From Nitrospirillum iridis (lineage in GTDB: Bacteria; Pseudomonadota; Alphaproteobacteria; Azospirillales; Azospirillaceae): DNA of 64,000 bases. The stretch lies in NCBI RefSeq assembly GCF_014205765.1, contig NZ_JACIIZ010000015.1, positions 62,001 to 126,000 of the forward strand, given 5' to 3'. A program made the position numbers and the translations under genes. Within the stretch, counting starts at the first letter, position 1. Every line of letters begins with the position of its first letter. Below are positions 19,846 through 27,964 of this stretch, in pieces. The notes under the pieces are model-generated. The model had not been told where the DNA came from. It made no database searches and worked only from the letters and a program-made list of their open reading frames with translations.

Positions 19846-20361
19846 TCAGGCGCGCCCGGCGCGGGCGGCGGTCCACGCCACCAGACCCAGCGCCAGCGAG
19901 ACGGGGAAGTTGAACGCGGCCATGGAGATGCCGTGCCAGGTCCACTGCGCCTCGTCACAGCGCACCAGCGGGGCCGCCATCAGTTGCTCGCGCAGCTGCT
20001 CCAGCGTCAGGGTCTTGGACAGGCTGCTGCTGCAGGTGGTGAAGCCCTGCCACCAATGCTGCTCCACCCCGGCGTGGAAGCCGGCGATGGCGGCGCCGGC
20101 CAGGAAGGCCACGCCGCCCAGCACCAGCGAGGCGGTGCGGAAGCGCGGATTGGCCAAGCCCGGCAGCAGGGCCACGATGGCGGCGACATAGGCCCAGCGT
20201 TGCCACAGGCAGAACTCGCAGGGGTGCAGCCCACCCACATATTGCGACAGCAGCGCCGTGCCCAGCGCACCCACGGAGGCCAGGACCAGCGCCGCCTGGG
20301 GCAGGCGGGGGTGGGCCAGCGGGGACCGGTTGGCGCGGCGGCCGGGGGTGTCGGCGGTCAT
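19846..20361 (-). CDS. dsbB: Disulfide bond formation protein DsbB
   Basis: A 171-residue inner-membrane protein with four hydrophobic segments. The first periplasmic loop carries CEFC and the second carries the pair in TTCSSS and VRCDE, as in quinone-linked DsbB. It should reoxidise DsbA and pass electrons to ubiquinone, which fits its place just before the ubiquinone-synthesis gene coq7. Confidence 0.88.
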   Translation of the reverse strand: MTADTPGRRANRSPLAHPRLPQAALVLASVGALGTALLSQYVGGLHPCEFCLWQRWAYVAAIVALLPGLANPRFRTASLVLGGVAFLAGAAIAGFHAGVEQHWWQGFTTCSSSLSKTLTLEQLREQLMAAPLVRCDEAQWTWHGISMAAFNFPVSLALGLVAWTAARAGRA

Positions 20362-20395
20362 GGTTGCGGTAGGCTCCCGAGGGGTGGGATTGGGG

Positions 20396-20983
20396 TCAGT
20401 GCAGGTGCAGGTACTTCACCAGGACAAAGCCGCTGATGACCAGAGCCAAGGCCACGGTGGTGACCAGCGTCAGCCGCTTTTCCACGAATGTGCGGATGGG
20501 CTCGCCGAATTTCCAGAGCAGGGCGGCCACCAGGAAGAAGCGGATGGCGCGCGAGATCAGCGAAGCGCCGGCGAAGGTCGCCAGATCGAACTGGAACGCG
20601 CCGCTGGCGATGGTGACCAGCTTGTAGGGGATGGGCGTCATCCCCTTCAGGATGATGATCCAGGCGCCCTTCTCGTCGAAGCCCGTCTTGAACTCCATGT
20701 ACTTGTCCATCAGGCCGTAGGCCTCGATGACGCGGTGGCCGATGGTGTCCCAGAAATAATAGCCGATGGCGTATCCCAGGAAGCCGCCGATGACCGAGGC
20801 CACGGTGCAGACGGTGGCCAGGAAAAACGCCCGGCGCCGGTCCGCCAGGATCAGTGGGATCAGCAGCAGATCGGGCGGGATGGGAAAGACCGAGCTTTCG
20901 ATGAAGGAAACACCCGCCAGCGCCCATACGGCGTGACGGTGGCCGGCAAGGCGGATGGTCCAGTCATAAAGGCGTTGCAGCAA
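20396..20983 (-). CDS. DedA/YqaA family membrane protein
   Basis: A 195-residue polytopic protein with FIESSVFPIPPDLLLIP near the N-terminus and GMTPIPYKLVTIASG in the middle, both DedA/VTT-domain landmarks. Members of this superfamily move undecaprenyl phosphate or other lipids across the membrane; the substrate here is unknown. It is 34 bp upstream of dsbB in the same direction. Confidence 0.85.
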   Translation of the reverse strand: MLQRLYDWTIRLAGHRHAVWALAGVSFIESSVFPIPPDLLLIPLILADRRRAFFLATVCTVASVIGGFLGYAIGYYFWDTIGHRVIEAYGLMDKYMEFKTGFDEKGAWIIILKGMTPIPYKLVTIASGAFQFDLATFAGASLISRAIRFFLVAALLWKFGEPIRTFVEKRLTLVTTVALALVISGFVLVKYLHLH

Positions 20984-21122
20984 CGGTCATCTCCGACAGC
21001 GGGCCCCCCCGAGACAGGTTGGCGGGCCAGGCACCCCCGTCTAACAGGAGTGCCGCACGCCCGCAACCGCGCCCGGCGACGCGCGCGTGTCAATGACGTG
21101 ACGCGATGCCGCCATGTGACGC

Positions 21123-21150
21123 TTGACCCCCGGCTTTCTATCGCTATGAT
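21123..21150 (+). promoter_or_regulatory. Promoter of tRNA-Leu
   Basis: TTGACC (21123-21128) and TATGAT (21145-21150) are spaced by 16 bp and lie 26 bp before the 5-prime end of the tRNA, a good match to a housekeeping promoter. Confidence 0.65.
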
Positions 21151-21175
21151 CCCCCGCACGCTGAATGCGCCCGGT

Positions 21176-21261
21176 GCCTCCGTGGCGAAATGGTAGACGC
21201 GGCAGACTCAAAATCTGTTGGCCGCAAGGTCGTGTTGGTTCGAGTCCGACCGGGGGCACCA
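21176..21261 (+). tRNA. tRNA-Leu (anticodon CAA)
   Basis: An 86-nt class II tRNA with acceptor stem GCCTCCG/CGGGGGC, discriminator A, encoded CCA, a long variable arm, a T arm with TTCGAGT loop, and anticodon loop CTCAAAA giving anticodon CAA (21209-21211) for UUG codons. The last 59 nt are the attachment site of the element downstream; integration kept the gene intact. Confidence 0.95.
21203..21261 (+). repeat. attL, 59-bp direct repeat in tRNA-Leu
   Basis: From CAGACTCAAAATC in the anticodon arm to the terminal CCA, the sequence is identical base for base to 37462-37520. It includes the anticodon loop and T arm, the usual target of tRNA-specific tyrosine integrases. Confidence 0.95.
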
Positions 21262-21295
21262 AATTTCCCAATAAAATCAGTAACTTGCGGCGACG

Positions 21296-21326
21296 CAGTT
21301 TTGCCCACGAAAGTGGGGCAAAACTG
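21296..21326. repeat. Long inverted repeat just inside attL
   Basis: CAGTTTTGCCC-AC and GT-GGGGCAAAACTG pair over about 13 bp with one bulged G and a GAAA tip. It lies 35 bp inside the left attachment site and may be a terminator for tRNA read-through or a recombination-related structure. Confidence 0.45.
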
Positions 21327-21380
21327 GTGTCCGCACAGTGTCCGAAAATCGGACCATCTTGAAACAGGGCTGTGTCCGCA
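21327..21380 (+). repeat. GTGTCCG repeats, candidate integrase arm sites (left)
   Basis: Three copies of GTGTCCG occur at 21327, 21338 and 21372, two of them continuing as GTGTCCGCA. The same word recurs twice inside the right end (37313 and 37325), and once inverted at 30936-30944. Clustering at both ends fits arm-type integrase sites, although a regulatory role is possible. Confidence 0.4.
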
Positions 21381-21518
21381 TCTGTCGTGTCGCTCGGGGG
21401 AAAGGCGGCGGTGGCGGCTGGGGAGATAGGCACGCCCCACGGACCCGAAGGCTACCCGGCATATCTTACAGCGCGCCGCCACCGCCAGCGGCCACCCTAC
21501 ATCCGGTGTGCCGCCGTG

Positions 21519-21866
21519 TCACGGCGCCCTGGACTCCAGTAGCTGGCGATCCAGCAGGTTCAAGGTGCCCGCCACCTTGGCCGCAAGAGCGCCCAGGAAC
21601 CACTCCTGGTCGACGGTGCGAGTGCTATAGCGCGGGTTATCCCGGCTCAGGACAATGCCTCCTCGATAGTCAGACTGGCACCGGAACAGCTCCAGGGCGC
21701 CTGGCAGCACCTCCAGGGCATAGAGGCCGGGGCCACACCATGAGTTGACCGGCACGACGGCCACGAGGTCGCCAGGGCGCAGGGTAGGCTCCATGCTGTC
21801 ACCCTCCACCGGCATGAAGCGGGGCGTCACGGAAGCGGTCGCGGTAGGTATGATCAATTCGGTCAT
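21519..21866 (-). CDS. S24-like (LexA/UmuD fold) protein without DNA-binding domain
   Basis: This 115-residue protein has the S24 serine region VEGDSMEPTLRPGDLVAV near residues 20-37. It lacks the N-terminal helix-turn-helix of phage repressors. At the place where the catalytic lysine is expected (family pattern GxLLVKRL) the sequence reads ALELFRC, so the Ser-Lys dyad looks incomplete. Its start overlaps the stop of the 76-residue gene as ATGA. It may be a regulator remnant or a non-cleaving partner of a separate DNA-binding protein. Confidence 0.6.
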   Translation of the reverse strand: MTELIIPTATASVTPRFMPVEGDSMEPTLRPGDLVAVVPVNSWCGPGLYALEVLPGALELFRCQSDYRGGIVLSRDNPRYSTRTVDQEWFLGALAAKVAGTLNLLDRQLLESRAP

Positions 21867-22093
21867 GCCTTGACGCTCCCGAACGAGAGGGCGCAGCCGC
21901 CGGAGATGTCGCCCAGCGATTCTGCCGGATCGTCTTCCTCTCGCGTCTCGATCTCCAGGTCTTCTGTAGGCGCGTCCCGCCGGTCCAGTTCGTCCATCAG
22001 CGCGTCGATGGCGGCATGAATGGTCGACCGCGGCATGCGTGCGAGGATCTGGCGCGCGCCGGGCAAAGTTCGGGTATTCTGGGAAACAGCCAT
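21863..22093 (-). CDS. Hypothetical 76-residue phage-element protein
   Basis: A small protein with an Arg-rich N-terminal half (GARQILARMPRSTIHAAID) and an acidic C-terminal half. A strong ribosome site (GGAGGG) precedes the ATG at 22093, and its stop overlaps the S24-like gene, so both form one operon. It is divergent from the XRE regulator and shares a control region with it. I do not recognise a family. Confidence 0.6.
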   Translation of the reverse strand: MAVSQNTRTLPGARQILARMPRSTIHAAIDALMDELDRRDAPTEDLEIETREEDDPAESLGDISGGCALSFGSVKA

Positions 22094-22125
22094 TGCTGCC
22101 CTCCTATCCAGGGTGGTGATGGTGA

Positions 22126-22228
22126 GGCCGGGCGGCGTGTTCGTACCATGCCGCCCGGCCGTATCTATTGCCCCGTCATCACAACACTGTTAACATTTCC
22201 AGTCAATGGAAATCACAACGAGGTTGTG
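22126..22228. promoter_or_regulatory. Divergent control region with hairpin and two operator-like palindromes
   Basis: Between the divergent 76-residue gene and XRE regulator gene are an 11-bp stem (22126-22136 with 22150-22160), the inverted repeat TTTCCA-N5-TGGAAA (22196-22212) and the inverted repeat CACAAC-GAG-GTTGTG (22214-22228). The last ends 3 bp before the XRE start codon, well placed for autorepression. Confidence 0.5.
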
Positions 22229-22231
22229 AAT

Positions 22232-22459
22232 ATGGTCCCGGTTCAATGTCGGATGGCGCGTGTTGCGCTCGGCCTGGGGGTTCGCGAATTGGCTGAAGCG
22301 GCCAACGTTTCGACGCAGACCATTTCCAGGTTCGAGCGAGGCGAGGAGTTGAAGCCGGCCACCCTCGGTATCATCCGCGCCACCCTAGAAGCTGCTGGCG
22401 TGATCTTCATCGCGGAGAACGGCGAAGGGCCGGGCGTGCGGCTGAAGAAGGGGGGGTAA
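22232..22459 (+). CDS. XRE-family helix-turn-helix regulator
   Basis: A 75-residue protein that is nearly all HTH: MARVALGLGVRELAEAANVS, then TQTISRFERGEELKP. This is the usual small Cro/CI-like fold. It is probably the regulator of the left-end divergent promoters of the element. The ATG at 22232 directly follows the operator-like palindrome; in-frame codons upstream lie in the control region. Confidence 0.75.
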   Translation: MVPVQCRMARVALGLGVRELAEAANVSTQTISRFERGEELKPATLGIIRATLEAAGVIFIAENGEGPGVRLKKGG

Positions 22460-22461
22460 CA

Positions 22462-22683
22462 ATGAAGGCGCTTAAGGCCTGGTGGCGTCGAATGTATGGG
22501 GTGTCCTACATAGAGAACGACCCAGACTCGCCGGTGATCTTCGTGGGCGTCGAACAAGCCGGCCCTCTCCGTCGCGCTCGCCGTCTTGTTGCAAGCTTCT
22601 GGGTGAAGCATTGGCAATGGGTTATCGGGACGGGCATTGCCTTAATTGGTCTTTTTCATTTGGTCGGTGGCGAAAGTAAGTGA
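22462..22683 (+). CDS. Small single-pass membrane protein
   Basis: A 73-residue protein with a basic N-terminus (KALKAWWRRMYG) and one C-terminal membrane helix (WQWVIGTGIALIGLFHLV). It starts 2 bp after the XRE stop and so belongs to the same transcript. No family is recognised. Confidence 0.5.
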   Translation: MKALKAWWRRMYGVSYIENDPDSPVIFVGVEQAGPLRRARRLVASFWVKHWQWVIGTGIALIGLFHLVGGESK

Positions 22684-22854
22684 GCGGTCCGGACTGCGTC
22701 GAGAACTCTGGCGAGCATCTCTTGGCGGAGAACGGGGAAGGGCCTACGTGTCGGGCGGCCGGTGGCACATGGGCCCACCCGAAGCAGAATCCATATAGTT
22801 GCAGTAGTTGGGCGCCGTCGTTACCATCGCGGGACTTTGGCGATGGGGGCAACT

Positions 22855-23229
22855 ATGAAGCGTATTGGGATGATTTCCGTGGTGGCGCTGACTTGCCTTA
22901 CGGCCTGCGCCTCAAGCGGTCACAAGGTCGACCAGGCAAAGGTGGATGCCTTCCAAGCTGGAAAAACTACGCGCGCGGAAGTGGTGGCCGCCATTGGTGA
23001 ACCTACAGCAATATCCACTTTGCCCGATGGCCGTCATCTCGCGGTCTACAGCTATGCGACGGCCGCCGCTCGGCCGGAGACTTTCATTCCGGTAGTCGGG
23101 GCCTTCGTTGGTGGCGCCGACGCGAAGGGCAGCAGCTATACTTTCTGGTTTGATAAAGCGGACATTCTCACGTCCATATCGTCAACCCAGACGAATACCT
23201 CTACCGGCTTGGGGGCTGCGGCGAAATAG
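22855..23229 (+). CDS. Small lipoprotein, BamE/OmlA-like
   Basis: A 124-residue lipoprotein precursor with lipobox LTACAS around residue 15-20. The mature part shows the BamE/SmpA-type beginning KVDAFQAGKTTRAEVVAAIG, a fold used by outer-membrane assembly and small envelope proteins. The ATG at 22855 follows GGGGGC. Such a protein in a phage element could alter the host envelope, for example in superinfection exclusion; this is a guess from location. Confidence 0.6.
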   Translation: MKRIGMISVVALTCLTACASSGHKVDQAKVDAFQAGKTTRAEVVAAIGEPTAISTLPDGRHLAVYSYATAAARPETFIPVVGAFVGGADAKGSSYTFWFDKADILTSISSTQTNTSTGLGAAAK

Positions 23230-23346
23230 GGGAAGGCTGTCCGCTTAAGGTCTGCGCATGACATTCAGCCCACCCGCACGCAGGATTGCAACTGGCGGTG
23301 GCGCAACATAAGCGATGCCGGGTGGTTTCAAATTTAGGGAAGATCC

Positions 23347-24096
23347 ATGGCAATTCAGAATTGGAAATGCCCATATTGTGGGCACGCGCAAACAGTAACA
23401 AATGATAGATATGACGACAGATACTCAATCGTTGACGCTGGCAGCGTAAGTGATGAGTTTTTTGCTATAGGACGCCTTGCAATAATTTGCTCAAACGAGA
23501 ATTGCAGAAAACTTTATCTGTTTGTAACATTAAATCGTAGAAATTACGGGGGGGATATAACGCCAAAACCACTATTTGTCTGGCAACTTTTGCCAAATGG
23601 CGTTGCCAAACCACAGCCTTCTTACATCCCTTCAGCGCTGACGTCCGATTATAACGAGGCTTGTCTTATAGTTGGCAATAGCCCAAAGGCATCTGCGACG
23701 TTAGCGCGGCGCTGCATTCAAGGCATAATTCGTGATTTCTTTGGAATATCAAAATCTCGACTTATTGACGAAATAGAAGAACTGAGATGTCGCGTCCGTG
23801 ACAATAAAATTACGGGAATAACGGAAGAAACGGTTGATGCTATAGATCATGTGCGAAAAATAGGGAACATTGGCGCACATATGGAAAAGGATGTGAATTT
23901 AATTATTGACGTTGACGAAGGCGAGGCGACACTACTTATTGAGTTAATTGAAACACTGTTTGAAGATTTATATGTGGCTCGTTATCAACGACAAGAGAGG
24001 CTTCGGAAACTTAAGGCAGCTGCCGATAGCAAAGATGCGGCGAAGAAGGCGGCTACCCCAGGCGGGACGACTGGCGGAAGCACGCCATCGCCCTAG
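23347..24096 (+). CDS. DUF4145 domain protein with N-terminal zinc ribbon
   Basis: The 249-residue protein begins with a zinc-ribbon pair (CPYCGH and CSNENC) and then shows the DUF4145 core: SPKASATLARRCIQGIIRDF and VRKIGNIGAHMEKD. The C-terminal tail is low complexity. DUF4145 occurs in proteins linked to restriction and other defence loci and in mobile elements, with no settled activity. The gene is much richer in A+T than its neighbours, which points to recent acquisition as cargo. A ribosome site (AGGGAAG) precedes the ATG. Confidence 0.75.
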   Translation: MAIQNWKCPYCGHAQTVTNDRYDDRYSIVDAGSVSDEFFAIGRLAIICSNENCRKLYLFVTLNRRNYGGDITPKPLFVWQLLPNGVAKPQPSYIPSALTSDYNEACLIVGNSPKASATLARRCIQGIIRDFFGISKSRLIDEIEELRCRVRDNKITGITEETVDAIDHVRKIGNIGAHMEKDVNLIIDVDEGEATLLIELIETLFEDLYVARYQRQERLRKLKAAADSKDAAKKAATPGGTTGGSTPSP

Positions 24097-24257
24097 CCTC
24101 AGCGTTGACGCGGGTCTCTCTGGATTCCGATAGGCGCGCAACGGCGGCGCGCTTGCCGGCAAGGGTCTATGTTGAACATAGACCGTTCGCGAGGATGTCC
24201 GATCCCGGAGCGTTCCTGGGGCGTCGCTTAAACCGACACCCCCTCGCCGGTCGGGCC

Positions 24258-27200
24258 TCACTTCAGCTTGAAGCCGAAGTTCCGCATCTTGTTCACGACC
24301 TGCCGGTGGATCTCGTCCACTCCGCCGTTCCTTAGCCACTCCGACGGGCTCTCGCCAGTCTGGACGCTGACGCTGATGTGGTTGTTGGTCGTGTGGCTGG
24401 TCGAATTCCGGACGTTGTTGTTGGTGACCGCGCCCATCGCCTGGGCACGCATGCCGCTGTAGTCCGGCAGGCCGAACGCCGGGAAAGGCTGCGCCTTCGG
24501 TAGGCTGAAGGTCGGGATCGCAGCAATGGCCGACCGCAGCGGAGTCGCGATGCTGGCCGGCAGGACCATCTCGTCCTTGTGCAACTCGCCCACGACGCCA
24601 TCGGCTGGGACCTGCCCCCAACCGCCAGCGGCGCTGAAGAAGGGAACAGCGGCCATCATGCCCATGACTGTGGCCTGAGCCTCTGCGGCAGCGGCCGGCG
24701 CCATCCCTGGGCCCACAACCGGGATTGCCGAGATTGACGCGAAAGTGGCGGCAGCGGCCACTGGCGCCAATTGAGCGATCTCCCCCAGCGCCGTGGCGTA
24801 GCCGGTCGCCGCCCGGGCCACCTGGTCCGCTTCCTCGATGGTCGCCCGCGCCGCGGCGCCTGCGGCAGCGGCCCCGGTCTTCTGCGTCTCGCCCGTTACC
24901 CAGGATATGACCTGCGCGGCAATCCTGCCCAGCATTGTGCTGTTCTCGGCGGCATCGGCTGTCATCCGCACGGCCGAACCGGCGCGGGAGGCGGCGGTCT
25001 TCAACGCCTCCTTTTCAACCCACTTCGCCCCTTCTTCCGCGAGGCTGCCCATGGTGTGGCTCAGCACCCGGTCGCCCAGGCTCAGCAGGATCTGCGACAT
25101 GGATTGCTGCTGACGGAGGATGTTCGACACCAGGCTGGAGGCGACGCTGCCAATCTCCGAATTCACCCGCCGGTAGCCGGCCAGGCGCTTGTCGAACTCC
25201 GCCAGCTCGTCTTTCGTCTGGTCACGGGAGAGCTTGGCCAAGTCGGCGTTCAACTGCTCCTTCAGCGCGATAATGCGATTTCCGACCGCCTCGAATTCCT
25301 TGGGCTGATCCTGCAGGCCGGCCCGCTCGCCGTTCAGGATGAACTCGTTGAGCGCTGCCTCCTTCTGGGCCAGGTCGCGCAACGCGGCGTACTTCTGGGC
25401 CGCGGTAATGTTGCCCAGCCGAACCTCCTCGTCGAGCCGGTCCTTCTCCGCCTGGAACTTGATCCGGCTCAGCTCCAGCGACGTGGCGGCATCGTCTTTC
25501 GCTATGGCCTGCTGCTGCGCCCGGGCTTCGCCCTGTAGCTGCGCCTTGGCTTGGTTCAACTCCCGCTCGATGGTGAGCCGGGCATCCGCCGTCAGCCGGC
25601 CGCTGTTCAGCAGCGCCGTGTCCGCCGCAATCTGGGCTTCCAACTGCTGGGTTCGCGTCTGGGCGCCCAAGGCGGCCTGGCGGGCGAGTTGATCGCGGCT
25701 GGCGGTGATGGCGTCGGCGCTGTCTTGTTGCCGGGCCTGCGCCAACGCCTGATCCAGGTCACGCTGTACGGCCTTCCGGTCCTCGACCGTCAGCTTGTCG
25801 CTGGCCAGCAGCGCGCGATCCGCGTTGATCTGGGCCTGCAGGCGGACAGCGTGCCCCTGGTCCGTTACGGCAGCCTGGCTGACCAGCTGGTCGCGCGCAT
25901 TGGTGACCGCGTCACTGCTGTTCTGTTTCCGCAGCGCGGCCTGGGCCTGGTTCAGATGGCTCTGCGCCTCCTGCATCGCCTCGGCGCCCAGCTTGCCGGT
26001 AGCCACCATGTCTGACCAAGCCTTGACTTCGGCTGCCAGCAGCTCAGCCCGGCCGCCCTGCCATGCCGTGGCCTGTTCCCGCAGTTCACGCGCCAGGGTG
26101 GCCGGCCCGAATTGGTCGCGCTGGTACGCCTCCACGGCGTTCTGGTCCGGCCCCTCGGTGGCCATGGCGCTCTTTAGCTGGTCCTGGGCCCGCGTGTAGT
26201 CGGCGCTGGCCGTGACGCCCCAGTCATCCTTGCCGGGCCGCTTGGCCTTGGCGTCAGTCGCCAACGCGCTGTTGGCCTTGTCGATGGCGGCGGCGGCGGC
26301 CTCAGCGCGTTCGGCCATCACCTTGAGCAGGACGTTGCGGGCGGCGGTCACATCATGCTGCTGCCGCGCCACGCCCAGCGCCTCCAGGTCGCTCACCGAA
26401 AGTCCCTGGAGTCGAAGCCCCAGCTTCTCGACCGCATCGGCGCCGCCCAGCCAGGCTGCCGCCACCTGGTTGGAAAATTTCTCCACCCCACCCAGCGCCG
26501 GCGACATGTGCGCGAGCGTGACGGTGTATCGTTCCAACATGCCCTTATCTTCCGCTGACGCGGTCAGCCCCAGGAACGCCCGCCCGAGGGCGCCGGCCTC
26601 TTCAGCGGTCAGCTTGTACTTTTCCCTGATCTCGTCGATCCACTTCCCGATCTGCGCCGGCGTATTCTGGGCGCCGTGCCCCAGGGCGGCCATGTCGCCG
26701 GACAGGCCCTTGACCTGGCGGTCCAGTTCCGCCACGTGGTCGATCAGCTCGTAAGCGCCGATGCCCAGCGCAGCCATACCCACGGCGGCCCCGGTGGTCG
26801 CCCCCGACAAGCCGCCCATTCTTTCGGTCAGCACCAGCATTGAGCCAGGCATGCGGGAGAAGTTGCCGCTCATCATTTCGTGAACCAGCACCAGCAGCTC
26901 GCGCTTAGCGCCTACGGTGGCGAGGCTCAGCCCCTCCATCGTCTTCACCGCTTCCTGCGTCGCGCGGCGGGCGCCTTCCGTCGCGGTCTGGTGCTGGCCC
27001 AGCCCATCGGCGAGCGTGCGCAACGCGGCGCTGTTGTTCTGGGACGCCGTCGTCTGAAGCAGGACCGCCTGCTCAAGCTCGCGCATACGCTCAGCCAAAT
27101 TGCTGGTGGATGTGGCCGTCTGGTTCTCGGCGGTTCCAAGGCCGCTCACCCCATTCATCATGCCCGCAATGGCTGCCTGTGCCTGCTGAGCGGCAGCGGC

Positions 27201-27275
27201 GGCCCGCTGGAGAGCAGCCGTCAACTTGTCGTCCACCGTCAAGGTCGTGAGTACGGTCCAGCTTTGATCAGCCAT
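24258..27275 (-). CDS. Phage tail tape measure protein
   Basis: At 1005 residues, this has the tape-measure pattern: HEMMSGNFSRMPGSMLVLTE near residue 130, a hydrophobic stretch (VGMAALGIGAYELI), a long Ala/Gln/Leu-rich helical middle (about 380-720) with repeated blocks such as LRKQNSSDAVTNARDQLVSQ and ARQQDSADAITASRDQLARQ, and the C-terminal VGELHKDEMVLPASIATPL. In phages it sets tail length and helps DNA ejection. Here it starts 2 bp after the terminase nuclease gene, with no head or tail genes between. Confidence 0.85.
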   Translation of the reverse strand: MADQSWTVLTTLTVDDKLTAALQRAAAAAQQAQAAIAGMMNGVSGLGTAENQTATSTSNLAERMRELEQAVLLQTTASQNNSAALRTLADGLGQHQTATEGARRATQEAVKTMEGLSLATVGAKRELLVLVHEMMSGNFSRMPGSMLVLTERMGGLSGATTGAAVGMAALGIGAYELIDHVAELDRQVKGLSGDMAALGHGAQNTPAQIGKWIDEIREKYKLTAEEAGALGRAFLGLTASAEDKGMLERYTVTLAHMSPALGGVEKFSNQVAAAWLGGADAVEKLGLRLQGLSVSDLEALGVARQQHDVTAARNVLLKVMAERAEAAAAAIDKANSALATDAKAKRPGKDDWGVTASADYTRAQDQLKSAMATEGPDQNAVEAYQRDQFGPATLARELREQATAWQGGRAELLAAEVKAWSDMVATGKLGAEAMQEAQSHLNQAQAALRKQNSSDAVTNARDQLVSQAAVTDQGHAVRLQAQINADRALLASDKLTVEDRKAVQRDLDQALAQARQQDSADAITASRDQLARQAALGAQTRTQQLEAQIAADTALLNSGRLTADARLTIERELNQAKAQLQGEARAQQQAIAKDDAATSLELSRIKFQAEKDRLDEEVRLGNITAAQKYAALRDLAQKEAALNEFILNGERAGLQDQPKEFEAVGNRIIALKEQLNADLAKLSRDQTKDELAEFDKRLAGYRRVNSEIGSVASSLVSNILRQQQSMSQILLSLGDRVLSHTMGSLAEEGAKWVEKEALKTAASRAGSAVRMTADAAENSTMLGRIAAQVISWVTGETQKTGAAAAGAAARATIEEADQVARAATGYATALGEIAQLAPVAAAATFASISAIPVVGPGMAPAAAAEAQATVMGMMAAVPFFSAAGGWGQVPADGVVGELHKDEMVLPASIATPLRSAIAAIPTFSLPKAQPFPAFGLPDYSGMRAQAMGAVTNNNVRNSTSHTTNNHISVSVQTGESPSEWLRNGGVDEIHRQVVNKMRNFGFKLK

Positions 27276-27277
27276 GG

Positions 27278-27964
27278 TCAGATTCTCCGAATGAGCGCGT
27301 CAGGGCTGAGCCCGGCGGCTATGATTTCTTCGTGCATGAACGCAATCATGGGGGGCACGTTGGTGGCGCCGTGGGCCTTCCAGACGGCGATGGCCAGCGC
27401 CATCACCAGGTCGTCGTGGCGCCCGGGCGGGGCATTGAAGGTCACGCGGCCGGACGGAAGCTGTTCCGTCTCGTAGTCCAGCAGCTCCTCCCGGAGCGCG
27501 GCGACGTCGGGCAGGTCGGCGTGAACGTGCAGTCGATCCTCCGCCATCAGGGCCTGCAGGCGGGAGATCAGCACCATCTTGGGAACGCGCCAGGTCATGC
27601 CGTCGCTGTTCACCGCGTCACCGCCGTGGATCACCACACCGGTGAAGTGCATGCCGGCGCTGCGGAACATGTCTGCGACGGCGACGCCCACGCCCGTCTG
27701 GTCGATCACCAGGTCGGCACCGATGAACGGCGTGGTCTTCAGCAGGTTGGCGACGCGCTGCACCACGGCGGGATAGGGCGTGCCCAGCGGGACGCGCTCT
27801 GAGAAGCCGACACGGAACAGCGCGGGAACCTCCACAAGCCGGCCGTCGATGGTGACGGACGGGAATTCGTCGCGGCGAACGGCGACGATGGCGGTGGGGT
27901 CGTTCTGGCGCCCCAGGTCGACGCCCACGACGTAGCGGCTGGATGTTGGTTCAGAGGAAGACAT
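27278..27964 (-). CDS. Terminase large subunit, nuclease half
   Basis: The 228-residue protein corresponds to the C-terminal RNase H-like nuclease of a TerL: YVVGVDLGRQNDPTAIV has the first catalytic Asp, LVIDQTGVGVAVAD the second region, and HDDLVMALAIAVW the last acidic pair. Its ATG overlaps the end of the ATPase gene by 14 bp in another frame. The split falls exactly at the interdomain linker, so it is either a natural two-gene terminase or a frameshifted single gene. Confidence 0.8.
   Translation of the reverse strand: MSSSEPTSSRYVVGVDLGRQNDPTAIVAVRRDEFPSVTIDGRLVEVPALFRVGFSERVPLGTPYPAVVQRVANLLKTTPFIGADLVIDQTGVGVAVADMFRSAGMHFTGVVIHGGDAVNSDGMTWRVPKMVLISRLQALMAEDRLHVHADLPDVAALREELLDYETEQLPSGRVTFNAPPGRHDDLVMALAIAVWKAHGATNVPPMIAFMHEEIIAAGLSPDALIRRI

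Noticed and set aside
22680-23000. 106-residue plus-strand frame before the lipoprotein
   Set aside because: It overlaps the lipoprotein gene in another frame and has no ribosome site; only the short AENGEGP echo is of interest.
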